Shown here piece after piece: positions 11,294 through 23,852 of a DNA stretch of 64,000 nucleotides. The notes below the pieces were generated by a model that was given only the letters and a program-made list of their open reading frames with translations, did not search any database and was not told the DNA's origin. Source of the stretch: Chlorocebus sabaeus. Lineage: Eukaryota > Chordata > Mammalia > Primates > Cercopithecidae. Positions within the stretch are counted from its first letter, which is position 1, and every line of letters starts with the position of its first letter. Position numbers and translations under genes: made by a program. Location of the stretch: the NCBI RefSeq assembly GCF_047675955.1, contig NC_132910.1, positions 117,101,143-117,165,142 on the forward strand. Direction: 5' to 3'.

Positions 11294-13670
11294 TAGACAA
11301 AATAAACTATTAGCCCAGTAAAACATAAAAAGACATAGCACAAATATGGAAGTTAAGAAATCACAAAAGAATAAAATAACACAAGTATACAAAATAATGA
11401 CAAAGAGAAGAAATAATTCTTGAAACAGAAATTTGTGCAACTAACTTCAAATAAACTTTATAATGTATATTAAACAAATAACAGAAACATAGAAAGAAAT
11501 TGTAAACAGAAAAATCATCATAGAACTAAAATAAAATCATGAAATTTCTCACTGCCTTTTTCTTATCCCCCACACCAATAAAGGTGTCATGTATGGATGC
11601 TTTCACAGAAGAGTTATACCAAAATTTAAAACTCCAGAAATCTTAATATTTCTTAAATGATTCCAGATTATAAAGTAAGAAAATTTCCAAATTGCTTTTA
11701 TTAAGGGAGCGTAACATTGATTTCTAAATCAGATAAAGAAATCATAAGAAAAAGTCTCACCTATGATTATTGATTGAGTGATTCTAAGTAAAACTGTTAG
11801 CAAAAAATCCAGCAGCGCATCCAAAAATAATACAGCATGCTATGGTATTTTTAGTATTGATATTTTCAATATGTTATATGGTATTTTAATATGTTATTTT
11901 ACTATTTTAACATATTGTAAAGTTTTAATTATTTTAAATAAACAGTAATCAAGCCAATATTAATACAATGATTAATACAATTAATACTTCTTAGGAGAAA
12001 AAAATCAAATGATTATCTCTTTACAATGCTAAAAAGCCATCTGACAAAACCAACATACTTTACTGATAAAAATCACTTGAAATAGAAATTGTGGAGTATA
12101 CTGTTAGCATGGTAAAACCCTTGGGACAGGAAAAAGAGAATGATTATTATTTTTCGCCTGCTAGTTAATATTTTATTAGACAGTCTAGTGATGCAATCAA
12201 AGGAAAAGAGATGTACAATAATTTGAAAGAAAATGTAAGATTTTTATAGATAATCATATACTATATTAGAAAAACAAAATGCAAATCTAAATAACAACAA
12301 AACTCAGGAAGTTAACAAGATATAAAATTAACATCAAATACATAAATTTTAATAGTCTTCATACATACAAACAGTAACAATTCATAAGATATAATTGAAA
12401 CTAAAATTTCTTCTGTTAGTAACACTAAAATAAAATACATAAGCATAAATATAAGCAGGAGATGTGGGAAATGTATATGACAAATACTTAAACACTCCCA
12501 AACAAAAGTTATAATAGAACAAATAGAACACCACCTCTTTGAAAGGAAAAATCAACATCATAAAGGTGCCTTTATTTTCTTATTAATATATTAACTAAAT
12601 GGAATAGTAGCACCTTTCCGTGGGGGTGCTAAACAATTATTTCTAAAGTTATATTAAGGGTAAATGGTAAAGAATGCATCTCCTACAAAGGAGAGCAATG
12701 GGGAGCACCTAGTCCAATCAGATGTTCAAATATACTCTTCAATATTTACAATTAAAACACTGCAATGTCGGTAAACAACTAGCTTGACAGGGCAATAAAA
12801 CAATAAAAAGTCCAGAAGTAGCAGTATAACTTCGGAGAAAGCAGAGGAGAAGAAACACTGGAGGGCCATGCCCTAGGAATAGGGTCAAGATTGATATACA
12901 ATAAGTCTTACCCAACTGCAACCTAGGTCTCAGCTCAGTCCCTGATTGTACTGATTTGTTGAAGGGCATCAGGATCTGTGATTGCTCTGCATGCCAAATA
13001 AAGGCAAGAGGCAACCAACTCTGGAAGAAGAAATATCATTGGAGGACTCTAAATTGAGAGAGAGAGAGAGAGAGAGAGTGTGTGTGTTTACAAAGCATCT
13101 GGCATTCAATCAAAATGTCTAGACACGTGAAGCAGTAACATGATATGACTAAAAGAAAGAAAACATAAAAAAGGAACAAACTCCCCAATAATACACATAT
13201 TGGTCTTAGAAGACAAGAATTTTAAAACAATTAACATGTCTAGGCAAGTAGAAGATAAGACACACGAAATGAAAAATGGAATCTTTGTAAATAATTAAAA
13301 GTCATTCAAAATCTAAAATATATACGATCCGAAATCAAAAATACAATGGCTAGGCTTAAAAGTAGATCAGACAGAAGAGAATGTAGGATTAGTTAATTAA
13401 ACTTTAAAACAGGTAAATAGAAAACATGCAAACTGAAGCAGAGATTACCGCAATTACTTAGGGTTGGATGATTAAAAGAACTCAAAATTTTCTACGTAGT
13501 GTACTCACATAAAGGTAACGCCGACAGTACAGTGGGATAATTAAATGACAGACAGTCATGATCATTTTGCAAATTTACAAGTGAAGCCCTTAAAGGCTCC
13601 TTTCTAAATGGCACAAGATTTACTCCATTGGATTATGAATTATCAAGATATGTGGATGGTAACTTTGTGT
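11294..13670 (+). mobile_element. Ancient L1-like sequence (L1M/HAL1 range), decayed
   Basis: The part near 12160-12560 resembles old plus-strand L1 ORF2, including the phrase 'aatagtcttcatacatacaaa' and lysine-rich reverse transcriptase-like stretches. The part near 12650-13460 resembles L1M 5' UTR/ORF1 sequence. The order (ORF2-like before ORF1-like) means at least two fragments. Everything is full of stops. Limits and family are approximate. Confidence 0.5.
13055..13087. repeat. (GA)n(GT)n microsatellite
   Basis: About eleven GA units pass directly into about five GT units. Ordinary compound dinucleotide repeat. Confidence 0.95.
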
Positions 13671-13698
13671 CAGGGAAGTGCAGTCACAAGTTTACTTA

Positions 13699-13819
13699 GA
13701 GGTCTTTTTTGTTCTGCTAGTCCTACTACTACAATCAGGCTACGTAACTGTATTTACTGAGAGACCTTTTTTTGTTCTGCTAGTCCTACTACTAAAATCA
13801 GGCTATGTAACTGTTTACA
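13699..13819. repeat. Two-copy tandem duplication, period about 63 bp
   Basis: The block containing 'gttctgctagtcctactact' occurs at 13711 and again at 13774, with flanking 'atcaggctacgtaactgt' and 'atcaggctatgtaactgt' also repeated. Only a few substitutions separate the copies, so the duplication is younger than the surrounding DNA. An open frame (13678-13875) spans it, but I see no known domain. Confidence 0.92.
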
Positions 13820-14367
13820 GCACATGCAAACCAATGATCCATGTATTCCTAAATGATGTTGATACGCAGTTTTAGATGCCTCCAGGGAAATGTAAAACTT
13901 TACAAATACATTATAAATCACTAGCTAGCATATCTCATTCTTGTATTAATCAAGGGTCAGTACTAGTCTTCCAGGTGTGCCCAGAAAATACCACAGTTTC
14001 CCCACTCCATCTGCAAGATTCCTCTGTACTTACTAAGGTATTTAAAACAAACAGGAAAAAGTAAGCTCTAAAAATTATGCAAGCCATGCTTAGATGTCCA
14101 TATCTATCGATCTAGTTTCTCTTTTCATATTTATCTATGTCTATATATCTATATCTGTATCTCCAACACGACAGGAGAGACCAGGTTAGGAATATTCAGA
14201 GACACTGGCCAAAGGTTTTCCTTAACTGATGAAAGACATTAACCTATAGATCTACAGATTCAAGAAGCTCAGATAATTCCAACAGAAAAAATAAATAAGT
14301 AATAAACAAAACAAACAAACAGCCGAGCAAATATCAGTCATACTGTGGAAAATGAGAAACAAGAGAA

Positions 14368-14705
14368 TTTTTCTTTTTTTCTTTTTCTTTCTTTCTTTCT
14401 TTCTTTTCTTTTTTTTTTTTTTTAAACAGTGTCTTGCTCTGTTGCCTAGGCTGGAGTGCAGTGGTGGAATCTTGACTCACAGCAATTTCCGCCTCCCGGG
14501 TTCAAGCAATTCTCATGCCTCAGCCTCCTGAGTAGTAGGATTACAGGGGTGCACCACTACAACCGACTAATTTTTGTATTTTTAGTAGAGATGGGGTTTC
14601 CCCATGTTGGCCAGACTGGACTCGAACTCCCAACCTCACGTGATCCATCCACCTCAGCCTCCCAACGTGTTGGGATTACAGGCATGAGCCACTGCAGGCA
14701 CCCAG
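14368..14705 (-). mobile_element. Alu, minus strand, with a pyrimidine-rich tail
   Basis: The plus strand reads a T/C-rich tail (14368-14424, including TTTC units), then 'gtcttgctctgttgcctaggctggagtgcag' in reverse-Alu order, ending 'gagccactgcaggcaccc'. The full dimer is present. Divergence is consistent with AluS. No clear target duplication was read. Confidence 0.93.
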
Positions 14706-14940
14706 TCAGATTCTTAAAGCAGTTCTAATGCCAAAGAGAACATATATATTGACTTTAAAGTGGACTTCCTAAGAAGAAAATGGAATAAAATATTGTAAGT
14801 GCTAAAAGCAAATAACTATTAACCTAGTAAAAGTATTCTTTAGAAATGAAGAAGGCAGAAACATGTTTTCAGACAAATAAACCTGTCCATTTACTATCAG
14901 AAGACCTCCTATAAAAGAAGGCTAAGTGTTAAATGGAGTT

Positions 14941-14988
14941 ATACAGGAAGAAGAAAAATGATCTATACAGGAAGAAGAAAAATGATCA
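14941..14988. repeat. 24-bp perfect tandem duplication
   Basis: The unit atacaggaagaagaaaaatg plus atc(t/a) occurs twice head to tail, differing only at the last base. Simple slippage-type duplication. Confidence 0.95.
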
Positions 14989-16144
14989 GGAAGGAAATAT
15001 GTAAATGTAAGTAGGAATAAAGAGTGCTAGAAAGAGTAAAAATGTGAATATTTATAAATTATTATTTACTGACAATGCAATGATCGTAATGCCTTATGGA
15101 GTTAAAATAAGAGAGAAGTAAAATTCATGAAAACAATAATGCAAAAATGACATGGAACAAATAGAGTTAAGGTTTTAAAAACAATAATCTTCATTAGATT
15201 CTAATAAGGGAAGAAACCATGTTTAATTCTAAAGGTAACCCATAGAATACATAACTAACATAAGGGCAAATAAAGTTAGAAAAGTATTTGATTCAAAGCA
15301 AATCACATCTTAACACATTATGACAAATCATCATTTTAATAAATCTAAAATATGTTTTAAATAGAATAATTTCAAAAATGTAAAACAAAACCATTGAATG
15401 AGTCAATGCTTATGGTTCACTATGATAATAAAGATATATTGACAGATTGATTTCAGTCATTGTGTTGTAAAAGGATTGAACATATTCACTAACATTTAGA
15501 AACTAGTGTATAATTTTATAATTCTCTTGAACTTCAAAGGCTCTTGGCACCAGCTGTCACTATTTGATCAATATTCTAATTGACTAATAGAACACAGACT
15601 GTTTAGGAACGTGGGAATACTGCTACAAGCACACAGGCCCTGGGTTTGACTAGTCTCACATTTTAATTCTTGCCAAAAAAATATTAATAATCTTTGCTCA
15701 TGTGATTTTGATCTGCATTGCAATCAGTACTTTTCAATGAAAAAACTACTTCTGCTTCTTCCCTATATAGAAAATTTATTCATCAACATAATATCTATTC
15801 TAAAAATCTACCGGAATTACAATTCGTGGCCAGAATTTATGTTGGTATCCTTTATATTTTCTCTTTGGTGTCTTTTAAAATACCTAATTTTAAAAAGCTA
15901 TTAATTTTACTATTGTCTATATATACAGTGCATTATGTGTCTATTATAATTTACATGTGGAATTATTTCTAAAAATTCTCTAAATATTCCTGTAGATAAT
16001 TTAATTTGAGCTATTACGTAAAATCACTTTATTTAGATAAGCTATTACCTTTGCTGATGAACTCAGTGAAAATCTTAAAGCTAAATTCATAACTCATGTA
16101 TTAACTACTTGAGAGTATTAAAATATATTGTATACATTGTTGTA

Positions 16145-16227
16145 CTTCCTGCCTTCCCACTTCTTCATAGCCTGCATCAATTTCTGTATCTGGTACATAC
16201 TCAATAAATATTTGTTAACTGAATGAA
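16145..16227 (+). repeat. MIR/L2-type 3' end fragment
   Basis: The stretch ending 'acatactcaataaatatttg' and 'ttaactgaatgaat' matches the shared 3' tail of MIR and L2 elements. The short length does not let me choose between them. Confidence 0.6.
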
Positions 16228-18363
16228 TACAATAGTTTAAATCAAAATGTAAATTATCACAATGTCTTTGTAGAACAAATCTACATCTCCAAATGTAACA
16301 TAGTCAGTTTTTTCCCTGGAGATGTCTCTTCCATGTATTATTCGATGTGGTAAACCATTCATAGCAGCTATTGCTAGAGGTAGCAGTTCCATTTTAAATT
16401 ATATACTAATTGCATTAAAATGATTTAAGAAAAAAATGTTAAGTGCCTTTACAAATGTTATTTTTATTTACTCTATATATTTAAGAGGCATTCAAGGAAG
16501 CTTAATTATATCTAGAAAGTTTTTCATCATCTTATCTATCCATAGTATCCAATAAATCTATTATAATTTTCCTTTCTTAAATCACACCAAAGGATATTAT
16601 TGTTATCTCTTTCCCTTAACTCCTTTACCTTCTAAACCTCTGGTCACTTACAAAACATTGACTAGGATTGTCAATGTTTTGTGGAGTAAAAACATTGAGC
16701 GAAGGTAAAAATCAATTTTGAAAATAACAGGTGTTCAGTTAAAATAATATTTTTGGTTGGTTACAAAACTTTTATTAATCTAAGAACTAATACGTGACAC
16801 AAATCTTCAACTATCAGGAGTAACTTGAAGATCGAGTAAAAAGTTATATTTAACCTCCAAATAATGTAATTCAAAAGGAGGCTTAGTTTTTAGGAACAAA
16901 AATAAAATATATTGGAAAATGAATCTACTTACTAATCCTTCATATATGGTAAACTGCTAAAATATTGTGAAACCTCTAACCTATTCCATTTAGTTGTTGA
17001 CATTTTCTGGAGAGAGATATCAGATCTGATCATCATCCACATAGTTGCTAAGCAACTGATCCATAAGATGGAAGTAAAGTGCCATGTTCATAGGCATTGT
17101 AGAATGTGACTGCCCTTAAATTATTCCAGTAATAAAATTATACAGAAATACAAAAATACAGGATAAAGTACTGAGCCCTCAAATGCTAAACTAAAATTGC
17201 TAACCTTTGAAAAGCTAATTACTGTAGCACAGAAATCAGTACATAATCACTTTGCCCATTTCAGAGGAGATATTTTCACTTCACAAGTACTTCACATGTA
17301 ATAGGAGTATTCAAAAAGCAATCTAAGAAGGATATGCTGTTTAAAAGGAAATAAAAATTTTCATTTCCTTCTTTGTGTCTATATTTTTAATTCATGTATT
17401 GAAGTTGATGGCTAAAATTGAATTAAATGTCAAGTTATTATCACTGTCATTTCTAATTTGGGTGACTTAAAACTTTCATATACGATAGAACAAATTTTTT
17501 AAAGAAGTGAGAACTAAAAAGTATATTAGTCACATCAGATGGGTTATAACACCCACAGAGTACATTTTACTAACTAGTTGCAATTAATTTTAGTAATAAT
17601 CATACATTTCAGGAGAGGAACAAGAACTACATTCACATGAACAGAACAATAAAATAACAAGTAGGAGAATTTCTTGATTGTCTAATAGAAACTATATGTA
17701 AAAATGGATTCTGCAGTATAAAACATAGCTGCATTAGTATTCAGTAGTAATTGCCATGAATGTAAGAAAAATCACTAGTACACACAGTCCCTTGATTTAG
17801 GGCAAAAAATAGATGGTTTAAATTCATGCCCAGAGAGTAAACTCTCAAAGTCTTGAGACATAGTCTCCTTCCTTCCTTGTTATAAATTTTAAAGAGACAC
17901 AGATGGTAACCCACTACAAATTTATGACAGCCTAAAATAATCTAGCCAAGTGTTAGCAAATGGTTATAAATGTCATGATTTGTTTCTGCTTTCAGATTTA
18001 CCCCAGAGCATTCTACACACATATGTTCAATATATAGCACATAGCAAACTTCAAAGGAAAATGAACATGAATTGTACTCTTCCATTCTCTTCCCTTCATA
18101 AAGAGGGCAATTTTAAAATGTTTATTTTTACTATGATTCATTGATGGCTTCAAAAGTAACCATTTTACTATGGATAGAGTCATGTATTTCTTCACAAAAC
18201 ATGGTAATGAAAGGTGAGAGTAAGTAAAAAGATTTTTCATGCTAAATTTCTAAGTTATCCTCATGGGAAGTTTTCTGAAACATTAATTTAACAAAAAAGC
18301 TAAATTAACTACACAATTTTTTTTTATAAACTCACTACTTGAACACTTAAAATAGTCAAAGGT

Positions 18364-18650
18364 TGGCTGGGAGCGGTGACTCACGCATGTAATCCCAGCG
18401 CTTTGGGAGGCCTAGGCAGGCAGATCACGAGGTCAGGAGTTCGAGACCAGTCTGACCAACATGGTGAAACCCCGTCTATACTAAATACACAAAACTTAGC
18501 CGGGCATGGTGGTGCATGCCTGTAATCCTAGCTACTTGCAGAAGAATTGCTTGAACTTGGGAGGCAGAGTTTGCAGTGAGCCAAGATCGTGCCACTGAAC
18601 TCCAGCCTCAGTGACAGAGAGACTACGTCTCAAAAAAATAAAAATTAAAA
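18364..18650 (+). mobile_element. Alu (AluS-like), plus strand, with an internal deletion
   Basis: Starts 'ggctgggagcggtgactcac' and ends in an A-rich tail 'aaaaaaataaaaattaaaaa'. About ten bases are missing in the right arm, where 'gctacttgcagaagaattgc' replaces the usual longer sequence. The flanks agtcaaaggtt and agctaaaagtt look like a diverged target duplication. Confidence 0.94.
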
Positions 18651-20381
18651 AAAAGCTAAAAGTTACAAGTCAATGTCCTACTGTGTTGACTTAATTCACA
18701 TTTTGCTTATTGTTTAAAAACAGTGTAAAGTGCCTCTGAGAGTATTTTTTAATGCTTAATATTGTTTCCTTGATGTTTCTCATAGAAATAGATGTTCTTG
18801 GTGTTTCTCCACAGACTCTCTGTGCATAAAATATCTAGATGATGTTTTTTTTCCACTAGTACATTTAGTATTTCTTATACAATTTATGGAAAATGAGTAA
18901 TGGAAAAAATTATAACTATTAAGTTTTTTAATATTTGAAGTTTATTCCCATATTTCCTCATTTCCCTTTCCCTGAAATACAGTTTACTTTGAATTTGTAA
19001 AAATTCTCTAACTCCTTTCAGATTTCATGGGTGAAAATCAGTCAAAATAACTATTAGGCTAGTAAACAGGAAATAATTCCTATTTTTAATATGAATAATT
19101 TTTCTCTTTTCTTAACCTCAAATTATAATATCAAAATGAGCTAATTCTGCAATCATCATACAAATTTGGATGTGTCTTTTGATTCACAAATCTGAGAATA
19201 CAAATTTAACAGACATATTTGTCCCTGAGGTAAAGTATGTTTCGCCTGTTGAGCAGAATTATTTTCAACTGTATTTAATTCTAGGCTCACTTTTAATTCA
19301 ACTTTCACATGCTTGCATCTTAGTTTACAAAGTTGAATATTTACAAAAAGAATGAAAAGCACATTTTTCTTAGTTTCTTATTCCTTCTGAAAAAAATGTA
19401 TATTTCAAAGCATAAGAAGTCAATCTTTATATGTAGTTTGGAAGAGATTCTCATGCTTGAAAATGTATACTCTAATTCAGTTCCTCTATTTTAATTGAGA
19501 AATCAATTTAAAATTTTAGTTCCTTTTCATTTTCTTATATAAAATAAGGAGAATATTATTCAAAGAAGTCCTTATTCCCTAGGTTAACAACCAATTGACA
19601 GATTTAAAGGAAAGAGTAACAATTCCTCTTACTGTGAATTATGGCCAAGAGATTAGAAGCTGCTTAATATTTATTCTGATTCAGAGAATATTAATAATAT
19701 GAGTTCATTTAGAGTTTCTTAGAGTTTCACAATTCACAATATGCTTAGACATTGCTTATTTGCCTTTACTTATACCACCTTAAGTTAGATATTATTATTC
19801 CCACTTTTTCAGGTGACAACATGGCTTAGGTCAAATGATTTGTACAAAATTCTTCAGATGGTCATGGAATTGACTATTGTTTTTCAATTGTAGTGCCACT
19901 TATGCAACTGAAGTTGTTTGAGATCCTTCATTAGAGCCATGTGCAATTTGACCTTAGAAATGTAAAAGCACTGTTTTCATCTTCTCAATCACATAGCACT
20001 GTTTTCTGGTGACCAAGATGAACACTTAAAAATTACTTATTTTCTCATCTGATTCTTTCACTAGTAACCTAAGACAGTGATTCCAATAGGGGCTTTTATA
20101 ATACACCCAGGAAGTAACATAGTGTTTTTCGGTGGGATATCTGTTTTCAGCCTATACTTCAGTCAAGACTTATTCTTGCTTATGAACGTTTCAGATGGAT
20201 TTTCTATTGCTATAAATGCATGAAAACTTTGATCCTCGACATAGAGCATCTGCAAAGGGGCTGAATAGCAAATCCTTAGTAAAGACCAGAGCAATAAAAT
20301 AAAATAAATTATTTTAGAAAATGAAGCAGATAACTCCAATTATGCAGAACACATTGAATGAAACAAACTCTTAAACAGAAT
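18651..20381. other. Unassigned AT-rich DNA with one MIR-like fragment
   Basis: No gene was recognised. The two open frames near 19156-19362 overlap on opposite strands and have no known motif. A MIR-like stretch near 19740-19870 is listed separately. Confidence 0.5.
19740..19870 (-). repeat. MIR-like fragment
   Basis: 'atattattattcccactttt' followed by 'caggtgacaacatggcttaggtc' resembles the reverse complement of the MIR core. It is heavily diverged. Confidence 0.55.
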
Positions 20382-20739
20382 TGTTATGAATTGAATGTTT
20401 GTGTCCCCTTCACATTTACACCTTGATATCCTAATCTCCTAGCTGTGGCTGCATTTGAAGATGGGGCCCCTAAGGAAGAAGTTAAGTTGAAATGAGCTCA
20501 TAGGAGTGGGACTTGATCCAATAAGATTGACGTCCTTATCAGAAGAAATGCCAAAGAGCTTGCTCTCTTTTTCTTTGTGCGCATGGTCTACAAACCAGGA
20601 TGGAGTTCTCACCAGATATCAAATAGATGGACATCTTGATCTTAACCTTCTAGCCTTGAGAACTGAGGAAATAAATTTCTGTGGTTTAAGCCGTCTAGTC
20701 TATAATATTTTGTTATTGCAGTCTTAGAAGACCAATACA
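20382..20739 (+). mobile_element. MLT1-type MaLR solo LTR
   Basis: Reads from 'tgttatgaattgaatg' and 'tgtccccttcac', through 'gggacttgatccaataagat' and 'gtccttatcagaaga', to 'aataaatttctgtggtttaa' and 'gaagaccaatacag', the layout of an MLT1 (ERVL-MaLR) LTR. No internal sequence follows, so it is a solo LTR or fragment. It lies just left of the first L1 piece. Confidence 0.82.
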
Positions 20740-20754
20740 GGGACACTAGCAATT

Positions 20755-20892
20755 AAAAAATGTGGCAGATTTGTCTTCAATCCATTCTTATTTGATTTTT
20801 ATATGGTGGGAGGTAGGGGTCTAGTTTCATTTTTCTGCATATGGATATCCAGTTTTCCCAGCACCATTTATAGAAGAGACTGTCCTTCATCA
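20755..20892 (-). mobile_element. L1 ORF2 fragment, minus strand
   Basis: Contains 'gtctagtttcatttttctgc' and 'gatatccagttttcccagca', the same antisense ORF2 segment that occurs again at about 21365-21400 and 21730-21775. It is out of order relative to the next L1 piece, so it is a separate fragment or local duplication. Confidence 0.8.
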
Positions 20893-21403
20893 ATTAAAAA
20901 ATTAAATAAATGTCTATGCCCTAAACTGCAAGCTGTTATTAATGTTAAGGGCATGTAATTAAGAAAAAGGTAGACTAATGGTATGTCTTCTTTTGAGAAA
21001 TGTCTACTCAGATGTTTTGCACATTTTTAAATCAATGATTAGACTTTTTCCTATAGAGTTGTTTGAGTTCCTTATATATTCTCCTTACTAATCCTTTGTC
21101 AGATGGATAGTTTGCAAATATTTTCTACATTCTGTAGGTTTTCTCTTCACTTTGTTGATTGTTTCGTTTGCTATATAAAAGCGTTTTAACTTGATGTGAT
21201 CCATTGGTTGCCTGTTATTGTGCAGTATTACCCAAAACAACTTTGCCTAGTCTAATGTACTGAAGAGTTTCCTCAATGTTTTATTTTAGTAGTTTCATAG
21301 TTTTAGGTCTATGTTAAAGTTTTTATTCCATCCTGACTTGATTTTTGTATATGGTGAGAGATGTGGGTCTAGTTTCATTTTTTTGTGTGCAGATATCCAG
21401 TTT

Positions 21404-21729
21404 CTGTTTGTTTGTTTGTTTGTTTGTTTGGTTTTTTTTGAGATGGAGTCTCGCTCTGTCTCCCAGGCTGTAGTGCAGTGGCACATCTCAGCTCACTGCA
21501 AGCTCCATCTCCCAAGTTCACACCATTCTCCTGCCTCAGCCTCCCAAGTAGCTGGGACTACAGGCACCCGCCACCACGCCTGGCTAATTTTTTGTATTTT
21601 TTTTTTTTTTTAGTAGAGATGGGGTTTCACCGTGTTAGCCAGGACGGTCTCAATCTCCTGACCTCATGATCCGCCCGCCTCAGCCTCCCAAAGTTCTGGG
21701 ATTACAGGCGTGAGTCACCATGCCTGGTG
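21404..21729 (-). mobile_element. Alu, minus strand, inserted in the old L1
   Basis: A T/GTTT-rich tail (21404-21437) precedes a full reverse Alu that ends near 'gagtcaccatgcctgg'. The target duplication gatatccagttt is exact at 21392-21403 and 21730-21741. The element is AluS/Y-like, and the L1 ORF2 text continues on both sides. Confidence 0.96.
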
Positions 21730-22456
21730 GATATCCAGTTTTCCTAGCCCCATTTATAGAAAACACTGTCCATTTTCCAATGTATGTTCTTGGTAATTTT
21801 TTAAAAAATGAGCTCACTGTAAAATTATGGATTTGCTTCTTGATTTGCTATTCAGTTCCATTGGTCTATGTATATGATTTTATGCCTGTACCATGCTGTT
21901 TTGGTTACTACATATTTGTAGTATAATTTGAAGTCAGGTAATGTGATTCCTCCAGTTTTACTATTTTTGCTTAGAATAGCTTTGGCTACTCTGGGTCTTT
22001 TGTGGTTCCACATAAATTTTCGAATTTTTTTTAACATTTACTTGAAGCATGTCATTGGTATTTTGATAGAGATTGCACTGAATCTGTGGATTGCTTTACA
22101 TACTATGGACATTTTATATTTATCCTTCCAATACATGAACATGGAATATCTTTCCATTTTATTGTGCCCTTTTTAATTTCTTCTATCAATGTTTTATAAT
22201 TTTCTTTTTAGAGAACTTTCACTTCTTTGGTTGAGTTAATTCCTAGGTATTTTGTTTTATTTGTAGCTATTGTGTATGAAATTAGTTTCTTGATTTGTTT
22301 TCAGATTGTTTGCTGTTGGCATATAGAAATACTACTAATTTTTGTATATTGATATTATATCCTGCAACTTTATTGAATTTGCTAGTTTTGATCATTTTAT
22401 GATGGAGTTTTAGGTTTTTCCAAATATAAGATCATATCATCTGCAAAAAAGGATAC

Positions 22457-22464
22457 CTTTTTTC

Positions 22465-22515
<51 letters not shown>

Positions 22516-22524
22516 CTTTCTTTC
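22457..22524. repeat. (TTTC)n microsatellite
   Basis: About sixteen TTTC units. On the minus strand this is (GAAA)n, the form often taken by an old retroposon A-tail. It sits exactly where the old L1 breaks off, so it may be the tail of whatever inserted there (see findings). Confidence 0.95.
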
Positions 22525-22529
22525 ATAAA

Positions 22530-22880
22530 GCTAAGAGTTTTCATTGGCTCATGGTTCTAGGCCATACAAGGACAGCACCAACATCTGCTCAGCTTCTAGT
22601 GAGGGCCTCAGGAAGCTTACGATCATGGTGGAAGGTTAGGAAGAAGCAGGCATATCACATGGTAAGAGAGGGAATAAGAAGGAGAGGGCCATCCTAGAAT
22701 TTTAAACAACCAGATCTCATGTGAACTAAATGAGCAAAAACTCACTTATCATCAAGAGGATGATGCTAAACCATTCGTGAGAGATCCATCCCCATGATCC
22801 AATCACCTCCCACTAGTCCCCATCTCCAATATTGGGAGTCATGAGATTTGGCAGGGACAAGCACCCAAACCATATTACCA
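22530..22880 (-). mobile_element. MaLR LTR (MST/MLT1 type)
   Basis: Contains 'cattggctcatggttctagg', 'gtgagggcctcaggaagctt', 'aaccagatctcatgtgaact' and 'atgatccaatcacctcccac', in the order of a reverse-oriented MSTD/MST-like LTR. The end 'aaaccatatta' matches the LTR terminus. No matching internal region adjoins it. Confidence 0.8.
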
Positions 22881-22919
22881 TTTCTCATGTGACAATGAAT
22901 GGGAGCCATTGTTCACAGG

Positions 22920-23372
22920 TGTGGACATAGAATATTTTTGGCAACGTTAAAACATAGCCCCTAAATTCCTCACCAGCGTTCCTATTGAGAGGTGGAATCT
23001 CTGTCTCCTCCCCTTAAATTTGGTCACTGATTTCTTGACTACTAGAATGTGGCAGAATTGACAATTATGTTAGAAGAAAATTCCAGCTCCCATTTCATAT
23101 CTCTTGGGATACTTGCTTTGGAAACACAACCATGCTGTGAGGCAGCCCAAGTAGGCTCATGAAGAGACCCACAAGGAGTGGAATCCAGGTCTCTGGTCCT
23201 CAATTCCAGCTGAGCCACCACCTGACAACTAACATCAACTTGCCAGCCACGTAGGGGAACCATCTTGAAAGTGAATCCTCCAGCCACTTCATAAGATGAA
23301 TAAATTGTTGTTAATTTAAGCCACTAAGTGAGTTTATAAAGCAACAAAACTAGAATACGGATACTTGATTCT
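22920..23372 (+). mobile_element. Ancient LTR-like fragment (MLT1 resemblance)
   Basis: 'cctattgagaggtggaatct', 'accatgctgtgaggcagccc', 'tgccagcc' and the terminal 'gttaatttaagccactaagt' recall an old MaLR-type LTR 3' end. The subfamily is uncertain. An 81-codon minus-strand frame lies inside it and is not a gene. Confidence 0.55.
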
Positions 23373-23852
23373 TTATATGTGAACTTTTTTTCTTTCTCTT
23401 GAGAATAATTTACAATCTTTCTTTAATGACTCATAAAATGTAATGTTAACTATTTTTCTTTTCTTTCATTTTCTATCCATTTTTTACTTTCTTTTTTTTC
23501 TCTGCAATTTGATGATCTTTTAAAATAACAATAGAAAATAATATCCTTCAATTCTGGGGTATGTCTTTGACAATCTTCCTCTGGTAATTTTCTTACCTTT
23601 ATTTTCTCTGTCCTTTATATCTGGAACCCCATATGAGACAATTAGATCTCCTGATTGATTTTCTAATTATCTTTCCTTTTCTTCGTATTTTTTTCTCTAT
23701 TTCTCTTCCAACCCTGATATTGAATGTTTAAGTACAGTTATCAGATATTTAACTTCCAAGAGTTCTATCGTGTTCTTTGATACTACTTTTTAAAAAGGAT
23801 TCTTTTTCAATGGATCAAATATGTCTCTTTTCTCTCTGGAGATATTAATCTT
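23373..23852. other. Unassigned T-rich sequence between LTR and L1
   Basis: About 480 bp that I cannot match to L1 or to an LTR, lying between the MaLR-like fragments and the 3' end of the next L1. Its position inside the old L1 needs explaining (see findings). Confidence 0.45.

Larger units (their letters stand above)
14706..18363. other. Unassigned AT-rich DNA
   Basis: No gene was recognised. Two items stand out: a 24-bp tandem duplication at 14941-14988 and a MIR/L2-like end near 16150, each listed separately. Open frames such as 15718-15972 (84 codons, very hydrophobic and Ile/Leu/Tyr-rich) reflect T-rich DNA and show no signature. Confidence 0.5.

Noticed and set aside
11878..11935. Imperfect AT-rich inverted repeats ('aatatgtta ... 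taacatatt')
   Set aside because: The arms are nine bases of A/T only, which is expected by chance in such AT-rich DNA.
21311..21613. 100-codon frame ending in a phenylalanine run
   Set aside because: A chimera of antisense L1 and reverse Alu; the 'cysteine/serine-rich' part is the standard Alu translation.
22457..22524. CRISPR-like or other functional periodic array
   Set aside because: A simple tetranucleotide repeat without spacers in a primate nuclear genome.
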